From a virus: 37,292 bases of DNA. The notes beneath the pieces were generated by a model, which was given only the letters and a program-made list of their open reading frames with translations, made no database searches and was not told the DNA's origin. The stretch is from positions 1 through 37,292 of the IMG/VR virus record IMGVR_UViG_3300010391_000096; one strand, given 5' to 3'. Below, one piece after another: positions 21,428-28,915 of the stretch; the first letter of the stretch is position 1, and every line of letters begins with the position of its first letter. The translations under genes and the position numbers were made by a program.

Positions 21428-22666
21428 ATGTCGGTGTTCAATGCCATCCTGTCCGCGGTTGACGAGGTGCCTCCTCCGGTTACTGATGCGCCGGAGGAGG
21501 CCCTCTTCCCGTACAGCCTGCGGGAGTTCGAGTTTTACAACCTCGATGCGGGGTCGTCCCGCTCGGCAGTGGTGAGAGGCAAATCCACCAACGTTTTCGA
21601 CGCCATCCTGAAGTTCAACCCGTACTGGGGTGATCAGCCGCGGGACGAGCAGGGCCGTTGGGCCTTCGACGGGGCGGGCGCGGGCGCGACCCCCGCGGGC
21701 ACCGCCGACCCCTCCGCCGACGATCCTTTCCCTCCAGAAAAACCAGCTGAGCCGACTGACCCCGTTGACCGGAAGATGCTTCAGGTAGAGCGGGCGGTTG
21801 CTCAAGTTGATGCCATCATCCAAAAGGCAACTGAAGCCTCCAAGGCACTTCTGGATTCATTCCAACCCCTACAAACCCAGAGAGATGAACTCTGGGAAAA
21901 ACAATTCGAGACTGTCAATAAGCTGACTGCAGCCAAGGAAGCTGGTGCCTCCCCTGAGGCAATCGCTGTCCTTCAGCAAGAATACACAGCCCGAGAGGCT
22001 GAGCTCAAAAAAATCACTGCGGAACTCGAGCCGCAATGGGAAGCCTATTCTAGAGCTAAAGAAGCAGAGAGTGCTGCTACCGAAGAAGGCAACCGCATGA
22101 TTCAGAATGCGCTTGCTGCCGACCCTTCCAGTAATCGGGGCCTGGGGGGGTCGTTCGGAAAAGAGTTGAAGCATGGCTCAGAAGCGGTGGCGTTCTTCAA
22201 TAAGGTAAATGGTTCTGATTTCTTGCGAGAGGGCAACTTCTCGGTCGGCCAATCAACGAAGAGCGAACGAGAATACTTCTCGAACGGGGCCATTTACCTG
22301 AGGAGTGTCACTTCAGCTTCGGTAATTGTTCATGAGATGGGTCACGTGCTTGAGCATTCCGATAGGGACGTCAGCCAAGAATGCCAAAGTTTTCTGGCTC
22401 GTCGGACACAGGGACTGAAGCCCGAGTCCCTGAATGCAATCAAAGGCTTGAAGGGTCGGAGTAAGGCTTTTTCTGATGATGAGGTTGGGATTAAGGATGG
22501 CTTCCGTGATCCCTATGTTGGCAAGATCTACCGCCATGAAGCAACAGAAGTGTTGTCCATGGGACTCCAATGGCTCCAACAAGAGCCCCTCCGTTTTTTC
22601 AAGGAAGACCCCGACCACTTTAAGTTTACGGTGCGGATACTGAACATGAAGAAGGGGAACAAATGA
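21428..22666 (+). CDS. HExxH zinc metallopeptidase cargo protein with capsid-linked N-terminus
   Basis: The 412-residue protein has three parts. Residues 1-80 are GC-rich and end in RDEQGRW (72-78) followed by a Gly/Ala linker. Residues 110-230 are a coiled coil (QREELW-type heptads such as AIAVLQQEYTAREAELKKI). The C-terminal domain holds VIVHEMGHVLEHSD, with zinc ligands H302 and H306 and catalytic E303. A later RHEATEVLSMG (E371 or E374) may supply the third ligand. This is a zincin peptidase of the type found as variable domains near phage capsid genes and thought to be injected or to process proteins. DNA after the linker is much poorer in GC (28/60 in two sample lines), pointing to acquisition. 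The stop overlaps the next gene. Confidence 0.8.
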   Translation: MSVFNAILSAVDEVPPPVTDAPEEALFPYSLREFEFYNLDAGSSRSAVVRGKSTNVFDAILKFNPYWGDQPRDEQGRWAFDGAGAGATPAGTADPSADDPFPPEKPAEPTDPVDRKMLQVERAVAQVDAIIQKATEASKALLDSFQPLQTQRDELWEKQFETVNKLTAAKEAGASPEAIAVLQQEYTAREAELKKITAELEPQWEAYSRAKEAESAATEEGNRMIQNALAADPSSNRGLGGSFGKELKHGSEAVAFFNKVNGSDFLREGNFSVGQSTKSEREYFSNGAIYLRSVTSASVIVHEMGHVLEHSDRDVSQECQSFLARRTQGLKPESLNAIKGLKGRSKAFSDDEVGIKDGFRDPYVGKIYRHEATEVLSMGLQWLQQEPLRFFKEDPDHFKFTVRILNMKKGNK

Positions 22667-22893
22667 AAGTGGAGTTTGAAGTCGACCAGATGGCTTTTGC
22701 CGTGGCCGACGGCAAGTTCAGTGGGGAGAATCCCGCATGGGTCCGGATCTTCACCGCTAATGCCGAGGCCCATCCGCCTGAGTACGATCCGATCAGGGAC
22801 TTTGGGCTCGCCGAGGCGATGGTGGATCGATACGGTGGGCGGATCTTGACGGAGCGTCCGACACCCGACTATGACCCCGAGATTGAGTACTAA
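22663..22893 (+). CDS. Small acidic protein coupled to the metallopeptidase
   Basis: The 76-residue protein's ATG overlaps the metallopeptidase stop by four bases, so the two are made together. It is acidic (MKVEFEVDQMAFAVADGKFS, ending TPDYDPEIEY). Coupling with a likely toxic peptidase suggests an inhibitor, immunity or chaperone role, but nothing in the sequence proves it. Its GC content returns to the phage average, unlike the peptidase domain upstream. Confidence 0.65.
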   Translation: MKVEFEVDQMAFAVADGKFSGENPAWVRIFTANAEAHPPEYDPIRDFGLAEAMVDRYGGRILTERPTPDYDPEIEY

Positions 22894-22911
22894 GCTCAGA
22901 AGGAGAACGCG

Positions 22912-24456
22912 ATGTTCAAGGCCCCGGATGATGAAACCCTGCTCAAGTCGGCTGAGCCGATTGAGTCCGGTAAGCTGGTTGACCGGCTGCTGGCCGCGGA
23001 TGTGGAGGTGCGGAAAACCAACCCCGCCAGCCAGACCACCATTGCGGTGGATGGTGACCGGCCCCGCGTGACCAAGGCGATCGGCGGCTCGCTCGGCGGG
23101 CCGATGCCTCCGCCCGCGGACCTGGCCCTTATGGCGCAGGAGAAGGGCATTCCCTGGCGTCCGGAGTATTCCGATCGCGTGGTGCCGTTCTGGGCAAGCG
23201 ATCAGCGGGTGGACCGCCACGGGGACATCGTCAAGCAGAACTTCGATTTCAGCGAGTACGCCCACAACCCCGTCGTCCCCTTCAGTCATGACTGGGACAT
23301 GCCCCCGGTGGGCAACGCGATCGACTGGAAGGTCCTTGAACGGAAGGACGCCGACTACGAGGGACCGGCCCTGCGGCTGCTCGACCTGTTCGCCTCGAAG
23401 GAAACCTGGGAGTGGGCCGATACCGTCTTCCGACTGGTGAAGGCCGGCTTCCTGCGGACGAGTTCGATCGGCTTCTACCCCAAGAAGGTCTGGGACATTA
23501 AGGATCCCGCGGCCCGGAAGACGCTCGGGCTCGGTCCGAACGGGCTGGTGCTCGACGAGAACGTGCTTCTGGAACACTCGCCGACCACCATTCCCGCCAA
23601 CCCCGGTACCTATGCGGCCTTCGCCCACGCGAAGTCGAAGGGACTGCTCCAGCCGAACGACGTACAGTGCCTGCGGGAGATGCGTCGGCGCAGCATCGTG
23701 GCCGGGCCGGACGATCGGCACGAATGGCTCCGATCCGAAGCTACGTTGCTCGCGGTCTGGCGGACGCTCTTTCCGGAGGTCCATACGCAGGTGCACCGGG
23801 AATTCGACGTTCCGCTGTTCCTGGAAGCGTTCAGCGAAGATCAAGCGCGCGATCCTGATGGCAAGTGGGGAAGTGGTGGGGTTGGGGAAACAGGGGCCAG
23901 TGGAGCTCCCGCAAGGGATCAGACTGGCACCCAGAATCCCAACCATCCGGAGAGGGACATGGAAGGAGTCTGGATCGCGGGAGAGACCAGCGAAGGCAAG
24001 CTGGCAGAGCAGGCGAAGACTCCCAAAGAGCACAGACAAGCCCGGAGTTACCATCGAGCAGCAGCCTTTACCGCGAACAAGATGGACATGCAAGATTCCA
24101 GGGATGCACACCGTGAAGCCGGCAAGCTGCATGATGCAGCAGCGACCAACCCTGACAAGGGTTACGACGTCAAAGCGCGTGAGGCTTCCGTCAAAGCTCA
24201 CGAGATCTCGAAGAAGACGATGACCAAAAAGCTCAACCCGTGGGATCTTGCAGATTTGATCATCAATTTCCAAGTCGAGGTCGGAGAGGAACTCGTGGCG
24301 ATCCGGCAGGGCGTAGCGGACCTGCGCCAGAAAGCCGAAGACGATGCCAACCAGAGGGAAAAGGAGGAGAAGCTGAGCAGTGAAGAAACCTCTTCGCTGA
24401 CGGGCGACGGTGTCCACCGGGCACTTGCCGCAACCGAGAAGGCGCTGGGTCGGTAG
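22912..24456 (+). CDS. Prohead maturation protease (HK97/S78 type) with extra C-terminal domain
   Basis: This protease matures the head by cleaving capsid and scaffold proteins. The core shows H126 in VPFSHDWDMPPVG, the serine in RTSSIGFYP (S184 or S185), and LLEHSPTTIPANPGTY, the usual strand before 'PANP'. The usual enzyme has about 200 residues; this one has 514. After RDPDGKW (313-319) and a Gly-rich linker come an unusual helical part (RSYHRAAAFTANKMDMQDSR, then DAHREAGKLHDAAATN) and a charged tail that may act as scaffold (ELVAIRQGVADLRQKAEDDA). The RDxxGKW junction is the same type as in the metallopeptidase gene. AAGGAG is six bases before the ATG. Confidence 0.9.
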   Translation: MFKAPDDETLLKSAEPIESGKLVDRLLAADVEVRKTNPASQTTIAVDGDRPRVTKAIGGSLGGPMPPPADLALMAQEKGIPWRPEYSDRVVPFWASDQRVDRHGDIVKQNFDFSEYAHNPVVPFSHDWDMPPVGNAIDWKVLERKDADYEGPALRLLDLFASKETWEWADTVFRLVKAGFLRTSSIGFYPKKVWDIKDPAARKTLGLGPNGLVLDENVLLEHSPTTIPANPGTYAAFAHAKSKGLLQPNDVQCLREMRRRSIVAGPDDRHEWLRSEATLLAVWRTLFPEVHTQVHREFDVPLFLEAFSEDQARDPDGKWGSGGVGETGASGAPARDQTGTQNPNHPERDMEGVWIAGETSEGKLAEQAKTPKEHRQARSYHRAAAFTANKMDMQDSRDAHREAGKLHDAAATNPDKGYDVKAREASVKAHEISKKTMTKKLNPWDLADLIINFQVEVGEELVAIRQGVADLRQKAEDDANQREKEEKLSSEETSSLTGDGVHRALAATEKALGR

Positions 24457-24523
24457 CCCCGCTGCCTGGTTTCGGGCATGTGCCCGTGACCTTTCAAGAA
24501 CTCTTTTTTGAGGAGATTCGCAA

Positions 24524-25885
24524 ATGCCAGTTGACCCGAAAGACGGTGCCATGGAGAAGGAAGCCGTGAAGAGGCTTCTGGAGAACGTGGAGATCATGTC
24601 CAAGGGCTTGCCCGAGATCCGCGAGGAGCTCAAGGCCCTGCAGGCGAAGGTCAAGGAGTTCGCCGACCTCGACGTGAGCAAGGCGCTGAAGGAATTCGAG
24701 CGGACGAAGGCCTCCATGGAGCAGGTCCGGGAGGCGATCCGCAGCAGCAAGGGCGGGTTCTACATCCCCGGCTTGGAGGACGCGGGCAAGAAGTTCAGTC
24801 TGACCCGCGCGTTCATCGGGGCGAAGACCGGTGACTGGAAGGGTGCCGAACACGAGAAGGAGATCTTCGACCAGGTCCGGTCGAAGGCCTCGCACATCAT
24901 CGGCAACGACAGCGCGGCCGGGCTCTTCATCCCGGACCAGGTGATCCCCGACGTGATTGCCGCGATCTACACCCGCAGCCAGCTGATCGACCTGGCCGGC
25001 GACGGCCGGACCCGCGTCAGCGTGCTGGACGGGCTGACCGGCATCCCCGCCAAGCTCCCGAAGTTCAACGGGGGCGTCATCGCCTACTGGCTGGGTGAGG
25101 AGGACGAGTACGTCGAGTCCCTGGTCAACGTCGGCAACATGTCGCTGACGCCCAAGAAGCTCGGTATCCTGGTCCGGCTCACCGACGAGATGCGTCGCTT
25201 CCAGTCCTTCGGCTTCGAGAACCTCCTGCGGGCGGACATGACCCGCGCGGCCGCGAAGAAGATCGACTGGACCGTGCTCTACGGGAGCGGCTCGGAGAAT
25301 ATGCCCCGTGGCGTGGTCAACTGGCCGGGCGTTGGGGTCTACTCCGCCGAGAACGGAACCAGCACTCAGCCGGCCAGCCCGGCGGGTGCGGCCCTGGACT
25401 TCGACGGGCTGGACAACATGGCCGGCATCCTGGAGGACGCTGACATCGACGCCGACTCCAGCTTCGCGACCATCTCGTGCCCGAGGTTCTTCCGCCGGAT
25501 GCGTCAGCTGAAGACGGACAACTACAGCGGGCAGACCACCAACCGGCCGTACCTCATCGGGGTACCGATGCTGCCGGAGGCCCGGCTGCGCGACGTCATC
25601 GGCGAATTCGGCAAGAGCACCCAGCTGCCCACCACCAACAAGCCCGGCGCTTCGGTGGCCTGGACCAGCCCGCAGGACGTGCAGAAGTGCACGGACGTCT
25701 TCCAGGGTAACTGGGCGAACGTGCTCTTCGGTCGGTGGTCCGGCCTGGAGATCGCGGACGACGGCGGGCTCGGCAAGGGCTTCACCTCCGACCACACCTA
25801 CATCAAGGTACGGATGTACTCGGACGTCGGTTGCCGGTACGAGCAGTCGATCGTCATCTGCCCCGACGCCAAGGTCCGCGACTGA
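24524..25885 (+). CDS. Major capsid protein (HK97 fold)
   Basis: The 453-residue protein builds the head shell. The first 100 residues are a charged coiled coil (LPEIREELKALQAKVKEFAD), the HK97 delta/scaffolding domain normally removed by the prohead protease encoded just upstream. The mature part begins around IIGNDSAAGLFIPDQVIPDV. It contains MSLTPKKLGILVRLTDEMRR, the conserved 'P.k.....vtdEll' segment; the E-loop/P-domain region; and VLYGSGSENMPRGV followed by the usual 'G.PqGi..w' turn. The position after protease and before connector genes agrees. AGGAG lies eight bases before the ATG, and a short hairpin (CGGGCA/TGCCCG, 24473-24486) sits in the leader. Confidence 0.93.
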   Translation: MPVDPKDGAMEKEAVKRLLENVEIMSKGLPEIREELKALQAKVKEFADLDVSKALKEFERTKASMEQVREAIRSSKGGFYIPGLEDAGKKFSLTRAFIGAKTGDWKGAEHEKEIFDQVRSKASHIIGNDSAAGLFIPDQVIPDVIAAIYTRSQLIDLAGDGRTRVSVLDGLTGIPAKLPKFNGGVIAYWLGEEDEYVESLVNVGNMSLTPKKLGILVRLTDEMRRFQSFGFENLLRADMTRAAAKKIDWTVLYGSGSENMPRGVVNWPGVGVYSAENGTSTQPASPAGAALDFDGLDNMAGILEDADIDADSSFATISCPRFFRRMRQLKTDNYSGQTTNRPYLIGVPMLPEARLRDVIGEFGKSTQLPTTNKPGASVAWTSPQDVQKCTDVFQGNWANVLFGRWSGLEIADDGGLGKGFTSDHTYIKVRMYSDVGCRYEQSIVICPDAKVRD

Positions 25886-25904
25886 CCGCGTTGCTTCGCA
25901 GTAC

Positions 25905-25943
25905 GGGCCGGCCCCCAATAACCAAAGGGGGGGGGACCGGCCC
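25905..25943 (+). terminator. Strong GC hairpin after the capsid gene
   Basis: A 12-bp stem with one bulged base forms between 25905-25916 and 25931-25943. There is no T-run, so it is not a textbook terminator. It may slow polymerase or protect the 3' end of the capsid message, giving more capsid than downstream products. Confidence 0.45.
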
Positions 25944-26028
25944 CCTGCGGGGCTTTGTGTCTCTCTCCAGAAACCGCTCGTTGCGGTTGTTCGCCTGAGA
26001 TTGAAACTAACCTCAAGGAGACTCGGAA

Positions 26029-26505
26029 ATGTACGGAACTCCCTCCGCTCACATGATCGTCGGTCGGGCGCTGAAGCCCACCGTCGTGGACGACAGCCCG
26101 GCGATCGAGGGTGACGCCATCGTGCGTCCCTGGAAGAAGGCCCGGAAACTCAGCTTCATCGTCACGGCCGGTGCGATGACCACCGGTGACGCCCTCACCA
26201 TGAAGGTGCAGGCCCGCGTCGCAGCTACCGCGGCGTGGGAGGATCTGCAGAGCGATGCGGCCACCCCGGTGGACATCGTCTTTCCCGCTGCGAAGATCGC
26301 CGACACCGGCGCGATCGAGTCGAACGTGGTCTTCGGGTCGCTCGACCTGACCCGCATCGAGGACACCTACGATGCCCTCCGCCTGCACGTCGTCAACGGG
26401 GTGGCACAGAACGTCACGGTCGCTGCGGTCTACGTCCTCACCGACCTCTACGCCGTGCCGCAGACGGACATCGCGGATGACCTCTGGAGCCAGCAGAGGC
26501 CCTGA
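26029..26505 (+). CDS. Putative head-associated protein
   Basis: The 158-residue protein directly follows the capsid gene and its hairpin. It is beta-rich (KKARKLSFIVTAGAMTTGD, then VTVAAVYVLTDLYAVPQ), with no recognisable motif. Position and size fit a decoration or head-stabilising protein. Its leader copies the one before the 20988 gene: GATTGAAACT at 25999-26008, then CAAGGAG (26014-26020) and TCGGAA before ATG. The two proteins are not obviously related, so the shared part is the expression signal. Confidence 0.65.
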   Translation: MYGTPSAHMIVGRALKPTVVDDSPAIEGDAIVRPWKKARKLSFIVTAGAMTTGDALTMKVQARVAATAAWEDLQSDAATPVDIVFPAAKIADTGAIESNVVFGSLDLTRIEDTYDALRLHVVNGVAQNVTVAAVYVLTDLYAVPQTDIADDLWSQQRP

Positions 26506-26609
26506 CCGGGCTCTATGAGGGTCGGAGAGGTCGATTTTGGTCTCTCTGAGCTCGAATAGCGGTGGGTCGGCTGGGAATTGGGGCTCAGCCGGCCCCCGCG
26601 TCGAGCTAC

Positions 26610-26643
26610 AACGATTCCTAGGCCCCCTGGAACGATTCCAGGG
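26610..26643 (+). repeat. AACGATTCC element with hairpin
   Basis: AACGATTCCTAG (26610-26621) followed by a C-run repeats the left arm of the 8391-8481 element. It is followed by CCCTGGAA-CGA-TTCCAGGG, an 8-bp hairpin with a second AACGATTCC copy. It lies in the 339-base gap 26506-26844, which otherwise holds only a weak small reading frame. Confidence 0.5.
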
Positions 26644-26696
26644 ATCAACCCCGGCAACCGGCCGGTCCGCCAGCCGGCTCGCCTCAGGCGACGCAG

Positions 26697-26849
26697 ATGG
26701 ACCCTGAAAGTCCCCGACTCCGGCAAGTTGGCGACCCGCCCGCCCCTCCGCCCGTTACAGAGGCCGCACGCCCGGCAACGGTCCGGGTGCGGCTGGCAAG
26801 CGTGCGGCGGGCGCAAGTCCGGCTCCAAGTGAGGGAGGTGCCCGTTGGC
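26697..26849 (+). CDS. Possible small protein in the gap before the connector genes
   Basis: This 50-codon frame ends with TGA overlapping the TTG start of the next gene by five bases, as coupled genes do. The end is strand-like (ATVRVRLASVRRAQVRLQV). There is no good ribosome site before ATG 26697, and another frame across the same DNA (26578-26832) is also open. The call is weak; the region may be non-coding. Confidence 0.28.
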
Positions 26850-27204
26850 TGATCCAACAATGCTTACGTTGAGCCGTGGCTCCGGCAATTCCATCGTACT
26901 TTCCATGGTGGATGAACGGGATGTGGCGGAAACCCTGGACATGGGGTCCATCACGGAAGCCGAGGTCCGGATCAAGACCTTGCTCGGTTCCACCGGAACG
27001 GTGATCGTGGAGTGGCTGTGGGCCACCGACGATGACCCCGCGACGATCTCGTTCAATGCGGGGGCCGGTACGTTGACGGTGGTTCTGACCCTAGCGCAGG
27101 CGGATGACCTGATCCCCGGTGTTTATATCGGGGAGGTGGGCCTCCTCTGGGGAGGAGTGTGGCGGTGGGCGGAACCGTTTCCGGTTACGGTGCTGGAGCA
27201 CTGA
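26845..27204 (+). CDS. Hypothetical structural protein
   Basis: The 119-residue protein has a TTG start six bases after GGGAGG. It is predicted mostly beta (GSGNSIVLSMVDERDVAETL, then TVVLTLAQADDLIPGVYIGE). From memory this pattern resembles small phage proteins with an Ig-like fold found near head-tail genes, but I cannot name a family. It lies just before the connector gene, two bases from its start. A neck or tail role is inferred. Confidence 0.68.
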   Translation: MADPTMLTLSRGSGNSIVLSMVDERDVAETLDMGSITEAEVRIKTLLGSTGTVIVEWLWATDDDPATISFNAGAGTLTVVLTLAQADDLIPGVYIGEVGLLWGGVWRWAEPFPVTVLEH

Positions 27205-27205
27205 C

Positions 27206-27790
27206 ATGATCTCAATCGCAAAGTTTCGTGAGGCCCTTGCCCTTCCGGCAGCGAGAGATGCGGAGACCCAACGGCTTCTGGCCAGTGTGGTCTCGATGTG
27301 GGAGCTCCACACGAATCGGCTCTGGAGCAAGCGGACCGGCTACGTTCAGCGGTGGGAAGGGGTCGCCTCGACGACGGGCCTTTCGTTCCTGAAGTGTTAT
27401 CCGATCTTGCGCAGTCCCATCACGGAAGGCGGGAGTGGCGAGATCCTCTTCTCCCTGCAAGAACAGGCCGATGACGACGCGGCCCCGGTTGCGGTCGTCG
27501 CGACGGACTACCGGCTGGACACGTCGATGGGGCAGTTCCGCCGGCTGCGGACCAATCCCTGGCGGTCGTCATTGATTGCGACCTACACCGCCGGTTATGA
27601 GGACGACACCGCCCCCGGCGACGTCATCGAGGTGCTTTTCCTGCAAGCCAAGTATTGGCTGAAACGGAACAGCCCCGATAAAGTGGACCTGGCCTCACAG
27701 GCCTTCGAGAAGGGATCCACCACCTACCTCACCGGCTTACTTCACCCCGCGTTCAAAGAGCTCGCTCGTTTCCGGAGGAAGCTCGTATGA
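27206..27790 (+). CDS. Head-tail connector/adaptor protein (gp6-like)
   Basis: The 194-residue protein starts at ATG 27206 with GGAG seven bases upstream; the longer frame from 27119 lies inside the previous gene. The N-terminal helices (AALPAARDAETQRLL-type) followed by CYPILRSPITEGG and a helical C-terminus (DVIEVLFLQAKYWLKRNSPD) are the layout of HK97 gp6/SPP1 gp15-type adaptors, which form the ring under the portal. 'YPILRSPI' matches the 'P..PI.sI' turn common in the family. The gene order capsid-connector-closure-terminator-tube supports this. Confidence 0.72.
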   Translation: MISIAKFREALALPAARDAETQRLLASVVSMWELHTNRLWSKRTGYVQRWEGVASTTGLSFLKCYPILRSPITEGGSGEILFSLQEQADDDAAPVAVVATDYRLDTSMGQFRRLRTNPWRSSLIATYTAGYEDDTAPGDVIEVLFLQAKYWLKRNSPDKVDLASQAFEKGSTTYLTGLLHPAFKELARFRRKLV

Positions 27791-28503
27791 GCAAGTCGAT
27801 TCTCACGATCGAGATGAAGCCCCAAGACCGGCGACGGCTGGATCAGCTGTTGCGGGACTTAGCTCCCGCGCAGATTTTCGCTCTCTTCAAGGAGCTCTTC
27901 GACCAACTCGGCTCGCGGGCCGCAGGCTTCATCGTCAAGAACTACCTGAGCGGGCAACTGCTGAAGGTCCGCACCGGTTCCCTCCGACGATCGCTCACGG
28001 GCCGGGCGGTGAGCCTCCATGGAGTTCCGGCCCTGCGGGTTGGGATCTTCCGCGGGCCGACGGTCGCGTACGCAGGTGTGCAAGAGTTTGGAACGCGGGG
28101 CGTGAATCCTTCATCTCCCTACCCAGACATTGTACCCCGAAGGGCGAAGGCCCTTGCGATCCCGCTCGACAAGGAGCATGGTGGGTCCGGGCGGGCGCTC
28201 ACGCCCGCGGGCGTGGCCAGGTACGTGTCCCCGCGGGACTACCCGACGCCCCTGCGGTTCATCCCGTTCCGTCGATCGGGCGTGGCGGTCGGTGCACTTT
28301 ATGACCCGGAAGACCTACCCGACCACGGGCCGGTGGATCTGGGGGCTGCAAGGGCAACGTACCTGCTGCTCCGCCGGGTGCGAATCACTCCGAAGCACTA
28401 CTTGTGGCGGGGCCTGCAGTTCTTCCTCCCTGAAATCGCAAAGGGTGTGCATGATACCCTGAAGGGTGTGTTCGATGGCAAGCGATCGGCAACTCGTCGT
28501 TGA
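27787..28503 (+). CDS. Tail completion/neck protein (HK97 gp10-like)
   Basis: The 238-residue protein overlaps the previous stop by four bases. VRTGSLRRSLTGRAV followed by RVGIFRGPTVAYAGVQEFGT matches the gp10/gpG-type neck family ('..TG.L..si......v.VG....YA.yvEfGT'). These proteins link the finished head to the tail. It is longer than the usual 120-160 residues, with a helical end (HYLWRGLQFFLPEIAKGVHD). It overlaps the next gene by 29 bases. Confidence 0.78.
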   Translation: MSKSILTIEMKPQDRRRLDQLLRDLAPAQIFALFKELFDQLGSRAAGFIVKNYLSGQLLKVRTGSLRRSLTGRAVSLHGVPALRVGIFRGPTVAYAGVQEFGTRGVNPSSPYPDIVPRRAKALAIPLDKEHGGSGRALTPAGVARYVSPRDYPTPLRFIPFRRSGVAVGALYDPEDLPDHGPVDLGAARATYLLLRRVRITPKHYLWRGLQFFLPEIAKGVHDTLKGVFDGKRSATRR

Positions 28504-28900
28504 CCGGCTCCGGTCGTTCTGGAGCAAGCTCCGCAATGGGCGTTACTACGTCCGGCGGGGAGCCATCAACTGGGCCGCGTTCGATTTTGGCAAGCACCGG
28601 TTCGCGGTGGCCATCTTGGTGGATGACTGCACGCTCTTCGGTCGGCCGTTCAACACGATGACCCTGGCCTTCGAGGTGTTCACTGTTCTTCCTACCAGTC
28701 CGGAGGACATGGACGACAAGGTGCTTGACGAGTTCTTCGAGGACGTGCGGGACGCGGTACGAGATCTGCAGATCGCGAAGAACTCGCAGGGCGACGCGCT
28801 GGTCACCAAGTACGACGCAAGCGCCGAGAATGCGATCGAGTCGCATGATGCAGACAAGGGCGTGCAGGGCCTTGTCGCCAGTGTCCGCTTTGACTTCTAA
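28475..28900 (+). CDS. Putative tail terminator protein
   Basis: The 141-residue protein starts at ATG 28475 with AAGGG eight bases upstream; GTG 28466 is an alternative. It lies between the neck gene and the tail tube gene, where tail terminators are normally found. Secondary structure is mixed (NTMTLAFEVFTVLPTSPEDM, then VLDEFFEDVRDAVRDLQIAK), compatible with that fold. No clear motif is present, so the call rests on gene order. Confidence 0.6.
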   Translation: MASDRQLVVDRLRSFWSKLRNGRYYVRRGAINWAAFDFGKHRFAVAILVDDCTLFGRPFNTMTLAFEVFTVLPTSPEDMDDKVLDEFFEDVRDAVRDLQIAKNSQGDALVTKYDASAENAIESHDADKGVQGLVASVRFDF

Positions 28901-28915
28901 CCGAAAGGGTTTGTC

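Noticed and set aside
22528-24750. Minus-strand frame of 740 codons opposite the protease
   Set aside because: It covers several well-supported plus-strand genes and their gaps; the translation is His/Arg/Leu-rich low-information sequence, typical of antisense frames.
26578-26832. 84-codon Arg/Pro-rich frame before the connector genes
   Set aside because: It starts at TTG without a ribosome site, contains the AACGATTCC hairpin element, and ends short of the next gene; an alternative frame with a coupled stop is slightly better, and neither is convincing.
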